A program made the translations under genes and the position numbers. A DNA stretch of 15,374 nucleotides, taken from Basidiobolus heterosporus B8920. Taxonomy: Eukaryota > Basidiobolomycota > Basidiobolomycetes > Basidiobolales > Basidiobolaceae. Positions within the stretch are counted from its first letter, which is position 1, and each line of letters starts with the position of its first letter. The stretch spans positions 1-15,374 of the forward strand of contig JNET01033802.1 of NCBI GenBank assembly GCA_000697455.1, given 5' to 3'. The notes beneath the pieces are model-generated. The model made no database searches, had not been told where the DNA came from, and saw nothing but the letters and a program-made list of their open reading frames with translations. Positions 1-8,969 of this stretch are shown here, one piece after another.

Positions 1-3000
1 ACTGCAGCCTCACCTCCATTTGATGATTTAAATGGCGTTCGAAGTAAGACTTATATGGATAACTCTACTACTGATGAAAGTAGTTCAGATCAAGAATCAT
101 CACCTCAGAGCAAGCCCATTCTATCAAGCAATGTACATATCAAAGAGCATAAAATTCCTAATACATCTCTGCAGAAATCCCGTCTTTTGCCTGCTGGGCC
201 TAACCGTACTCAAAGCTCCCTTTCAACTCCTAAACCAATGACCAGCACATCATACGATAATATCGACCACAGCAATACTTGTGAAATTTCAGATTCAACA
301 AACAAAACCATGAATGCTCTAGAGGCACATCTTAAAAAGAGAGAATTCTTCAGTTCTGTCAAGAAAAAATCGCTGCCACTTTTTGGTCCATCAGGCTCTC
401 TCGTAGATCAAGTACAAGAAATAGCAGTCCCGCAAAAGGGTAATGGTGCTAAGATGACCGAAGAGGAGAGCGAAGTAGTTAAGCAAACCCCTTATCAAAC
501 TAAGAAGGGAGGCCTAACTCAAAAAGCCACGCACGAGCAAATATCTCTCAAAACTGTTACTAGTAAATTTGTCGAGCACAGAGATGACGGAGTGCAGTCA
601 AAGAATGAGGATCTAAGTACAGCTGATGTTGTCAATACGAAAGATTATGAAGAGAACAGTTCGGAACCCGGTTGCTGTTATGTGTGTGGTGACAAAGGCA
701 CAGTGAATGATAAACCAAAGTACTCAGATTTAGCTATAGAGCTGGAGGAAGCGCTTATATCGTGTAATAGATGTACTTTTGTTGCCCACAAAAAATGCAT
801 CTGCTCCGTGTTTGGGATCGATGTACTAAAAAATGGAGTATGTCAACAAGAAGTGTTGGTTGACGACCAGAGTAGTGATTCAGATTCGGATTCGACAAGT
901 GAGAAGCCATCCGTCACTAATACAATAACTGTTTGGTGCTGCCATGACTGCACAAGATGGCCAAACGATATTGAGAAGATTTTGACTTATCGTGATTCTT
1001 CGACAACAACAAAGCTTCAAAGCGATTCAGTGGCTGATGTTGGGAAGACTACAAGCAAGCTTGAGCCCCAAATTATTAGAGAGTTCTTAGTAAAATTCAA
1101 AGGCTTATCTTATCACCGGCTTGCGTGGGTTCCTTCAAGATGGTTACATGATGTTGCCTCACTTCGCTGTCGTCATTTTGAAAAGAGAAATAATGGACCA
1201 CAGGCGATAACTGATGTTGTTAAAACCCAATGGTACTATGTTGATGAAATTTTAGACGCCCACTTAATCAAGCCAATCGCTACTGCTTCCCCGAAAGATG
1301 TGGCAAAGATATATGCGAGATGGAAAGACTTACCTTACGAAGAATCTACATGGGAAGATCCACCAGACCCGGAATCCATATATTACTCCGCCTATGTTTC
1401 TGCCTTTAATCGGTACATCGAGGCTGCTAAAATTATGCCTTATATAGCACCAAAGGGCAATTCATTGAGTTTCAAAGAACTGCATTCTCAACCACCGTTC
1501 ATAAATAATGGAAAGTTGATGAAGCATCAACTCGATGGCTTAAACTGGCTTCTTTACAAATGGTCAAGTCGTTCTTCTTGTATTCTCGCAGATGACATGG
1601 GATTAGGCAAAACTATTCAGATCATATCGTTCTTATCTGTACTTTATCACGCTCATACAGTCCGCAATTTTCTTGTCGTAGTTCCGAACTCAGTAGCATC
1701 CAACTGGCTTAAAGAGTTCGCCAAATGGGCTCCAGATTTAGTAGTTACTTCGTATTATGGATCGAGTTCAAGTCGTGGCATAGTACGTCAACACAAACTA
1801 TTCCGAAGCAATGATCACGAGCGCGCTCAACTCAAATGCCATGTTGTGGTTACCACATACGAGACTATGATTTCCGACACGGAGATCCTTAATCGCGTAA
1901 TTCCCTGGGAGGTGCTTGTGGTAGACGAAGGCCATCGACTAAAAAACGAGAATAGCAGGCTTTTCGTACAACTGAATAAGTTAACATTCGGACACAAAAT
2001 CCTGTTAACCGGAACACCCCTACAAAATGATATGAATGAGCTTTTTAACCTTATGAGCTTTATCGATCCTAGCATGTTCTCTCAAAAACAAAAACTGGCG
2101 GTTGAGTATCAAAAGCTAACGAAAGCCCGCGTTGAAGAGCTACATAACATGTTAAAACCATATTTTTTGAGAAGAACTAAAGATGAAGTACTCGACTCGC
2201 TACCTAAAAAAAGTGAAGTTATTGTTCCGGTAAGTATGAGCTCTTTGCAAAAAGAGTTGTACAAAGGAATTTTAAGTCGAAATCACGATCTACTGAAATC
2301 TATACTCGGAGTTGGGAAATCAATGGGCCCCGTTCGTAAAACAACTCTCGTGAATGCCCTAATGGAGCTTCGAAAATGCCTAAATCACCCTTACTTATTG
2401 GACGGCGTAGAAGAGATGGAGGAGTCAGCCAAGCTTGTTCAAGAAAGGTTGATACAGGCCTCTGCGAAGCTAACCCTTCTTCATTTGTTGTTGCCGAAGC
2501 TCAAACAAAGAGGCCATAGAATTCTCATATTCTCGCAAATGACTCGAATGTTGGATATACTTGAGGATTATCTGACCTATGAGGGTCACGCGTATTGTAG
2601 ACTTGACGGTAATACCCCAAGTGACCTTAGACAGCAACTAGTGGATTCTTTCAACGAGCCTGGCTCGGAGCTTTTTATATTTTTGCTCTCTACTCGAGCT
2701 GGTGGAGTTGGATTAAACTTGGCTTCTGCTGATACAGTCATCATTTATGATCCCGATTTTAATCCACACGCCGATATACAAGCTTTGAGTCGAGCTCATC
2801 GTATCGGACAGGAGAAGCAGGTATTGGTACTTAAATTTGTAACTAGAGGCTCTGCTGAGGAGCGCATTCTCCAAGTAGGTAAAAAGAAAATGGTGATGGA
2901 TCATTTGGTAATCGAGAAAATGGACAACGAAGACATGAATAAATCAGAGGTCGATAACATTCTAAAGTTTGGAGCAAAAGCCCTTTTTGCCGAAGACATT

Positions 3001-5670
3001 GAACCTGAACAATCTGCTCAAACTGCGATTAAGTATGATGATAACGCTATCGACTCACTTCTTTCAAGATCTACAGGAGATATCGAAATAGACGATGTTG
3101 ACTTGGGGCCTAGTAATTCTAATGGATTTGGCTTCGCAAAGATTTGGTCTGGAGACTCTACTGTTTTGCAAGAAGAAGACTCGAGCTATTGGATGCGAAT
3201 CCTTGAAAATAGATTAGCTAAGGCTAAGGTGAAAGAATCTGTCCAGTATGGGCGCGGCTCGAGGAAGAGATCTAAGGTCTTTATTTATTTGCTCGTGATT
3301 GTAACTTCGCTAGGTGTCTAAAAGTTCGGATTTATGTAGATGATACGGTCACAAAATGAAGTCACTGACTCGACCGATGAGGTTTCTTCGTATGTCGACG
3401 ATGATGAAAGATCAAGCACCTCCTTTAGTACTGGGGATTTAACGACAAATAGTAAATCCAAATCCAGAAGTAGGCGAACGAAAGAGCCAAAGGAGAAGAA
3501 AGGAACAAGCCGCCAGGCATTCAACACATCTTCTGTATTGCTGGGTTCTGATAGCAGTGTGCAAAACGACACTGTGATGCTACAGAACTCTCATCATGAA
3601 AGTCTTCCAGAATCAACCCCTGCACCCAACTCAGCATTGAAAAACAATCCCACTTCAAAAACAACCAATTTGCCTCCGCATCCTACAAAGAATTTGGCTG
3701 ATTCTCACCTTCAACTCAGCACTCCAAAGCAACCAGTGAACACCCCGACCATCGAACGGAGCGACTCTCAACTTACATCTTTTGTTTCACAACGTATGAC
3801 TTCTCAGCATCAACCGGTCATTACTGCTCCAGTAAATCAGCAATTACCTGACCGGGAAGAGATATATTTGCATCTGACCTCAATTGGAGCTTACAACCCT
3901 TCTACAAGGCAGTTACTGGTGGCACCCTATTTGATGCCTAATGGTGAGGTGAAATACTATGCTCCTGGTCCTGGGTATATGAATATGCAACAAATGCTGG
4001 TGTATGTGCAAGGAGTCAAGCATAGAGTATTTGACCACGTCAATGCGGCATCTTCTAATGGGCAGCAACCTTACACAGCCCTCAACAATGCACAAGCAGA
4101 TAGCAATCGGAATTATTACCAAAACACCTTACAAGGGTATGATTACTCTCGATCATGTCCAAGTCCAAATCCAGCTCAAAGTCTTCATTCGAATATAAAT
4201 CCAAACTTACACCAAAACCCAAATTTTCAATCAAACTTACGGTCAAGCCAAAAATCACTCTCTCACTCAACTACACATCCGATAAGTTACCGAAGCCAGC
4301 ACCCTAGCTCTCATTTGACCTCAGCTCTAGCCAATCCAGAACCACAGACAACTTCACCTGCACTCTCAGGTTCACACAAAAACTATCAGTTTCAGCAAAG
4401 TCACCAACCCACTCCACGTAAAGATACAAGCTCGGATTTAAGAAAAGCACCTTCAGCCCACTCTAGCTATAGACAACAGAACTCAAAATCTGCAATGTTG
4501 GAAAATGCAATTATTCAAAGATTGTCTGCAAGAAAAAAAAATACTTGTATGTTGTGTTTTATCACCAATCATACAGATATATCATGTCCATTTCGTCACG
4601 ATCAAGCGTGGTTGGTACGTCAGTTCTCTATTGTTGCGAATATCCAAGGAATTGAATTATCCAAGAAGACCTTGGTCTTAAACCTTCTGAAGTATTATAT
4701 ATCTCTGGGAAAGAAATCACAGCTGCAAGGGACAAATCAAACTGATTTGATGTATCATGAGCAGCAATACTCTGGCTCAAGCTCTGAATTAAAATCGCCA
4801 GTTGGATACAACTCACTCTCCGTAAATTGCATTGACCAAACTACACACGCATCAACTTCTACTTTATCTGACTTAACCACTCCACATTCTCAAAGCACCA
4901 CTATTCCCGATTCTTCAACTTTTTCTCGTGCGAAGCTGGATCAGGAAAGGAAATCTCCTGAGGTGACATATATCAACGCAGATTCTGACCTCTCTACGAC
5001 TGAAAATATCAACCTAATGCCCAATAATTCTAGGGCCAGCGCGCTTCCCTCAAAAAGATCCGAGCAGACGCCCGCTGCTCGGGATTATATCGTATTAGAT
5101 TCCTCAAGTGAAGAGTCTGATGTTGTTCCCAGAAGCAAGTATCTATCGGACTCTAAAGTCGAGACTAATCCAGTGATAGATAACACAGTCTCTAAGCTAC
5201 CGGGTGTTATAGATAAGTCAGATACGAACGAAGCAACAAGCAAAAATCTTCAGCCTTTCTCTTTGGCTGTAGTTGCAGAAAGCCAGCCGGAAATTAGGCC
5301 TGTGAACGAAGCTAGCTTCGAATCTCAGTCTACCACTACACATAAAATACAGGCTCATTCCGAGCTAGCGGATAATGAGACTTCACTGAATATATCCACT
5401 TCTGACAACGAAAATAGATCTACAGAACCCGCAGACAAGCAACCAGAGTTAAATTATTTTGTCAGCAACTCACAAGCATCAACTCCTTCGCCATATCGCT
5501 CACTTACTCCAGACAGCAAGTTTGATGGAAATTCACCATCAAAAAGGCCAACTCCCACTAGTATATGTCGATCACCGAAAAAAAGAGGAACAATTATTCC
5601 AATTCCCACCAACAGACCTAGAAAAGTAGCTTCCTTCAACCCAGAGGTTGGAAAGAATCAAGATAACTAG
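1..5670 (+). CDS. mit1: Mit1/CHD3-type SNF2 chromatin remodeller, 5'-partial, two exons visible
   Basis: ATP-dependent nucleosome remodeller; S. pombe Mit1 is the motor of the SHREC silencing complex. Exons are 1-3276 and 3340-5670, giving 1868 visible codons. The frame is open to base 1 (ATG at 55 is internal), so the start lies upstream. In window codon numbers: a PHD-like C4HC3 finger (C226, C229, C255, C258, H263, C266, C314, C317); tandem chromodomains (about 361-385 and 411-460, with LPYEESTWEDP); a SNF2 ATPase with Walker A ADDMGLGKT (K537), DEGH box (642-645), TGTPLQND, and motif VI QALSRAHRIGQ (927-937); a basic GRGSRKRSK segment at the splice junction. The second exon is a Ser/Gln/Pro-rich tail with a CX2CX4HX4C zinc knuckle (C1495, C1498, H1503, C1508), a likely SUMO-interacting motif (1675-1686) and basic patches. 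S. pombe Mit1 has about 1400 residues, so this tail is long. PHD-chromo-SNF2 order with a C-terminal zinc finger favours Mit1 over Mi-2 or CHD1. Walker A has ADD where ADE is usual. Confidence 0.88.
3277..3339 (+). other. In-phase 63-nt intron of the mit1-like gene
   Basis: Exon 1 ends after AAG (Lys) at 3276 and exon 2 resumes at 3340 in the same phase. The donor is GTCTTT, the acceptor TTATGTAG, with CTAAAAG as a possible branch site. The length is a multiple of three, but the intron carries an in-frame TAA (3319-3321), so retention truncates the protein. Read as coding it gives an odd hydrophobic run (VFIYLLVIVTSLGV) straight after the basic GRGSRKRSK segment. Sixty-three nt fits the 55-76 nt range of the other introns here. 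A donor at 3301 (GTAACT) is also phase 0, but its 39-nt intron would be unusually short. Confidence 0.72.
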
Positions 5671-5894
5671 CGATATTCGTGACACCATCCATTGCAAAAT
5701 CTTGTACATCAATTTCATAGGAAATGTGCTTCCAACAGCCTTTCCAACCTCTCATCGCTTTTATTGCAATTGTATAGAATATTATAATATATATAGATAA
5801 TTTCAGGATTCGCGATTATTACATTTCCGAAATAAAACTTCAGCCATAACTGGTTCTATGTTGGACAAACAACGAACAAAATAGATGTGTATGA
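5671..5894. promoter_or_regulatory. Convergent 3' intergenic region, mit1/BOR1
   Basis: Only 224 bp separate the two stop codons, so the 3' UTRs probably overlap or nearly do. Candidate poly(A) signals point both ways: AATAAA on + at 5831-5836 for the remodeller, and AATAAA on - (plus-strand TTTATT at 5760-5765) for BOR1. Between them is an AT-rich stretch (TATAATATATATAG, about 5783-5796). No gene is visible. Confidence 0.5.
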
Positions 5895-7619
5895 TTAATC
5901 TTCAGAGGGGTTCACATTCATAGAACCTCTGGAGTGTCTACGTGTACGCACAATGTTGGTTTTATCTTCCGGCACTTGATGTTCATCTGAATCCTCGATC
6001 ACTTCAGTGTCAGATGATTTTTCTTTGGTTTCATCCTCAGAACTCAAATCTTCGAGTTTGATATCAGTGCCAAGACCAGAGTTTACAGTCATGGTAGTAG
6101 TCCCTGAGGAATCGTCGGAGTTCATAACTACCGCTGGCTCGTCGAGGACTTCGAGATGGCTTTTCTCAAAGAATTTGGGTAGGATGTATTGCTTGACTGG
6201 TACTAACAGTAAAATGAATATTGGGAATGAAATGGCAGCTGGAGACTCGGTGATGTAGAAGATCAATGCTAGTAGCAGAACTTGAATAATCGTAAACTTC
6301 ACTACAACCTTGTATGGAACACTGACTGTAGCCCACATTGGAGGAGTAAGCTTTTTGTCCGTAAATATCAGTTTGACTCGGTTGGCAAGAGTATTGTTAA
6401 CAAATGACTCCAACCCCATATAAAGGAAAAGTCCGGCAAGAACAGCGCGTGGAATTAATCCCAAGACATGAAGTAAAGGCGGAAGAAGGGTGATCCCAAT
6501 TAGTACAGATTGGGAAAGTCCAGAAACACGCTGCTCATAAACATGGTCTACAAATTCAATTCCCTTATCTCCACCGCGCTTAATCTTCGATAAAGAACGC
6601 ACATGAAGAGGAGCCTGTGGAATCAATCCATTAGGAGCAGGAATACCAAGTATTCCTGAAATAAAAGTACATAGGCCCAACATGAAAAAATCAAAATGGA
6701 AGGCTGGTCCCTTACGAAGGTGGAATTCAGGTCTTTGAGATAAAAGTGATGATACGTTATGGTCGAAAAAGAAAAGAACCGTCAAAACGACTGCGGGAAG
6801 TATGGATGCGAATACTGCCCATACTGGGAGTTCCCAAAATGGAACGAGCCAAGGTCGGCCTGTGGTTGTTTGGAAAGTACTTGGAACAGGCAGGCGAGCT
6901 ATCTCCAAGGTAGTAAGTTTGGGGAGGTATGGAAGTGCAGTGAAAAGGACAATAGCAAAAGCAGCAGCATAGTCAGCTATTATTCCACGTATGCCTTTCT
7001 TGAATAATGTCCATTTTCTTGCACTGGCCAAACTAGTAGCTACGTAAAAAGTCCCAATTGCTAGTAGTAAGGATAACAGAGCTTGAGCTAGAGGGCCACC
7101 TGTGAAATAGCTCACAATTTCCTGAATTGCTTTCATAACGTAAATGACAGCTATTAAACAGCCGAAGATTTCACAACTAAATTTAGTAACATGCTTCAGG
7201 AAATTACAGCTGTTGCAAACTGCCAGAATTATGTGAAACAAAGTAGCCCAGATACTTGCCCAAGCCATAAACGGTAAGAAAGCTACATCCAATTTCTTGC
7301 AGATATCAAAGACAGTTGCAGAAAAGATAGATACTGGGCCTGTGACGCCCATGATTACTAAAGGTTGTCCAGCGAATATGGCAAATATTACGCCACCCAT
7401 TGCTGTTGAAAGAATAACCTCCACTACTCCATAGTTGTCCTCAGTACTTTTAGATAAGTCTGCAGCAAATGTAATGGAAGGTAATATACTACAAAAAAAC
7501 ATAAAGATAGCCGACGCTAAGACCTTTGTCCGGAAACCGTCTCTCCAGTCCGACCAGTATAAAGGAAGTCTTCTCTTTAGGTCGCCTCGAATCCCTTCAA
7601 ACAGATTGATCTTGTACAT
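5895..7619 (-). CDS. BOR1: Bor1-type borate/anion exporter (SLC4 family)
   Basis: Plasma-membrane anion transporter of the SLC4/HCO3- family; yeast Bor1 exports borate and confers boron tolerance. It is 574 residues and intronless, against 576 in S. cerevisiae. Start: ATG at 7619 is the first in-frame ATG, with A at -3; an in-frame TAG lies seven codons upstream (7638-7640), and a longer reading from TTG at 7628 is not credible in a eukaryote. The N-terminal LKRRLPLYWSDWRDG (14-28) matches the amphipathic start of Bor1 proteins. About 12-14 hydrophobic segments follow. Family motifs: GQPLVIMGVTGPVSIF (84-99), FFFDHNVSSLL (283-293), GIPAPNGLIPQAPLHVRSL (325-343), EQRVSG (362-367). The tail (about 495-574) is hydrophilic and acidic, then basic (RTRRHSRGS), probably cytosolic. 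A bicarbonate-transporter label is possible by family, but overall similarity favours Bor1. Confidence 0.95.
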   Translation of the reverse strand: MYKINLFEGIRGDLKRRLPLYWSDWRDGFRTKVLASAIFMFFCSILPSITFAADLSKSTEDNYGVVEVILSTAMGGVIFAIFAGQPLVIMGVTGPVSIFSATVFDICKKLDVAFLPFMAWASIWATLFHIILAVCNSCNFLKHVTKFSCEIFGCLIAVIYVMKAIQEIVSYFTGGPLAQALLSLLLAIGTFYVATSLASARKWTLFKKGIRGIIADYAAAFAIVLFTALPYLPKLTTLEIARLPVPSTFQTTTGRPWLVPFWELPVWAVFASILPAVVLTVLFFFDHNVSSLLSQRPEFHLRKGPAFHFDFFMLGLCTFISGILGIPAPNGLIPQAPLHVRSLSKIKRGGDKGIEFVDHVYEQRVSGLSQSVLIGITLLPPLLHVLGLIPRAVLAGLFLYMGLESFVNNTLANRVKLIFTDKKLTPPMWATVSVPYKVVVKFTIIQVLLLALIFYITESPAAISFPIFILLLVPVKQYILPKFFEKSHLEVLDEPAVVMNSDDSSGTTTMTVNSGLGTDIKLEDLSSEDETKEKSSDTEVIEDSDEHQVPEDKTNIVRTRRHSRGSMNVNPSED

Positions 7620-7963
7620 TCTCGCCAAGAAAGAAGGCTAATTGACCAACAATATGAACACTTTAATTGAAAAAAAAAAGGAAACCTATTTTAGTTTGAA
7701 ACTAATTATATTTGTGGACTATATATGCTGTTTAATGAAGAATCAGGCACAAGATCTTCAATATTTCAAACTTTAAACCCATTCAGTACAATAGCAGTTC
7801 CAAAATAAGTATATCTATCATAGAATCCCAAGATTTTATTGTGTTCAAGAATTTGATGAATAATAAGTGGAATTCCACATTGGGAACTAAAAAAAACCAA
7901 AAGATTTTAAGTGCGGTGCCATGTTATTGGGGAAATGTGAATGAGTTGATGCGGGACTAACAA
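7620..7963 (-). promoter_or_regulatory. BOR1 upstream region and TMEM14 3' end
   Basis: This 344-bp spacer lies between two minus-strand genes. It should hold the TMEM14 3' end, with AATAAA on - (plus-strand TTTATT at 7835-7840), and the BOR1 promoter. A run of ten A (7670-7679), poly(T) on the BOR1 strand about 50 nt upstream of its ATG, resembles the poly(dA:dT) tracts that exclude nucleosomes in fungal promoters. A second A run (about 7889-7894) is weaker. I see no gene. Confidence 0.45.
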
Positions 7964-8453
7964 CTAAACACCATATCGAGATTCATAGCATTTCTTTGAG
8001 TAATATCCAGCACCTAGTAAGCCGATAGTCCCTAAGGTTAATGGAAGAGGTTTACGTGTGCGAAGACCACGTGGAAGCATAGCTCCTGAAAGAAGAGCGG
8101 AGGTGGCTAAATAAAAGGCTTTGAATACCCATGTGCTCAAAGAATTCAATTGAGCTTAAAATACCTGCAGCTAGTTCCTCACCATATTCCTTGTTCTCCT
8201 TTAGCAGATATCTACATAGATTTCATTAATACAATGGCTTTCTACCATGAATCCAGGTTACCCTACGTAGAAACACCGTAGAGGGTTCCGAAAGTCAACC
8301 CAGCAATTAAGGAAGGCTTTGAACGACCTTTGACATAGCCAAAGATCCCGCCAACAGCACCTAGAGACCGAACAATTAGAATATTCCCTTTCCAAGCATG
8401 TTTGAATAAACCCTACAGAGGCCAGCAAGAGTAGCAGCAGTATGATGAGACAT
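7964..8453 (-). CDS. TMH11: TMEM14-family (UPF0136) small membrane protein, four exons
   Basis: Small integral membrane protein of the TMEM14 family, which includes yeast YJR085C. Vertebrate TMEM14C acts in heme synthesis in the mitochondrial inner membrane and plant FAX1 exports fatty acids from plastids; the fungal role is not settled. Exons, reading down the minus strand: 8453-8417, 8360-8267, 8211-8165, 8106-7964, with introns of 56, 55 and 58 nt. Donors are GTAGGG, GTAGGG and GTATTT. Phases close to 106 codons plus TAG. The product starts MSHHTAATLAGLC and has four hydrophobic segments: GGIFGYVKGRSKPSLIAGLT in the first half, TYLLKENKEYGEELAA in the middle, and SGAMLPRGLRTRKPLPLTLG then GYYSKKCYESRYGV at the end. 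Length and these Gly-rich motifs match the family. The ATG at 8453 has A at -3. Only exon 4 is long enough to show as an open frame. Confidence 0.9.
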
Positions 8454-8969
8454 GGTTTAATCAACAACGGTACTAACGATAAAAGATAGCTAGTTGCTTC
8501 ACTAAAAGATTTGAAGTGTATATATACATCACATCTGTACCAATTCTCCGCCAACTGGCAAGAGAATCCTGTAGTGAAATGTGCATGGTTTCTAGAGAAT
8601 ATTATCGAGTACTACGTCGTGTACCACCAATTAGTATCCGCCGCAGTATTCTCGGTGCAGGAAAGCGAAGTTGAGTGTGCTCGGCGGGAAAAACGGTATT
8701 TTATTGGCTTCATCATTGATGAGAAATCCATGATATTTATATTCAATGGGAATCATAGTTTAGGTAAAAACGTGATTGATTTGTCATCTTCATTGCCTTT
8801 TCCTGTTGAAGATATTCGAGAATAGTTTAAACTAAATGTTCATTGTCCACAATGAGGGTAAAAGTTTTGGAAATCCAAATTCTGATTCCTTAGCTGGAAT
8901 TTTCAAAGCTATATTAATACATGCTTAATATTTGTTGGTGACATTTCTTCTTCGCGACTCAACTTCACA
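8454..8969. promoter_or_regulatory. Divergent promoter region of TMEM14 and MMS19
   Basis: These 516 bp lie between the start codons of two head-to-head genes. It contains a symmetric TATATATA (8519-8526), 66 bp upstream of the TMEM14 ATG; GGCGGGAAAA (8683-8692), whose reverse complement fits the E2F consensus TTTSSCGC; and two short upstream ATG frames near MMS19 (8836-8928 and 8921-8941). An open frame at 8511-8825 has no ATG near its start and resembles nothing I know, so I do not call it a gene. Confidence 0.5.
8519..8526. promoter_or_regulatory. Candidate TATA box for the TMEM14 gene
   Basis: TATATATA is palindromic and sits 66 bp upstream of the TMEM14 start codon, a plausible spacing for a fungal TATA element. 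It is about 450 bp from the MMS19 ATG, so it more likely serves TMEM14. The call rests on motif and position only. Confidence 0.35.

Noticed and set aside
32-241. A short 69-residue frame overlapping the start of the remodeller
   Set aside because: It lies in another frame of a continuous coding exon and has no recognisable features.
3301-3339. A 39-nt intron in the remodeller as the main splice form
   Set aside because: It is shorter than every other intron here (minimum 55 nt) and would keep an odd hydrophobic octapeptide after the basic segment. It is kept only as a possible alternative donor.
7620-7628. Three-residue N-terminal extension of BOR1 from TTG at 7628
   Set aside because: Non-ATG initiation is unlikely in a fungus. 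ATG at 7619 has a good context, and the length matches the family.
8511-8825. A 104-codon plus-strand open frame in the divergent promoter
   Set aside because: It begins at TTG, its only internal ATG is far into the frame, its product resembles no family I know, and it lies in the spacer between two well-supported genes.
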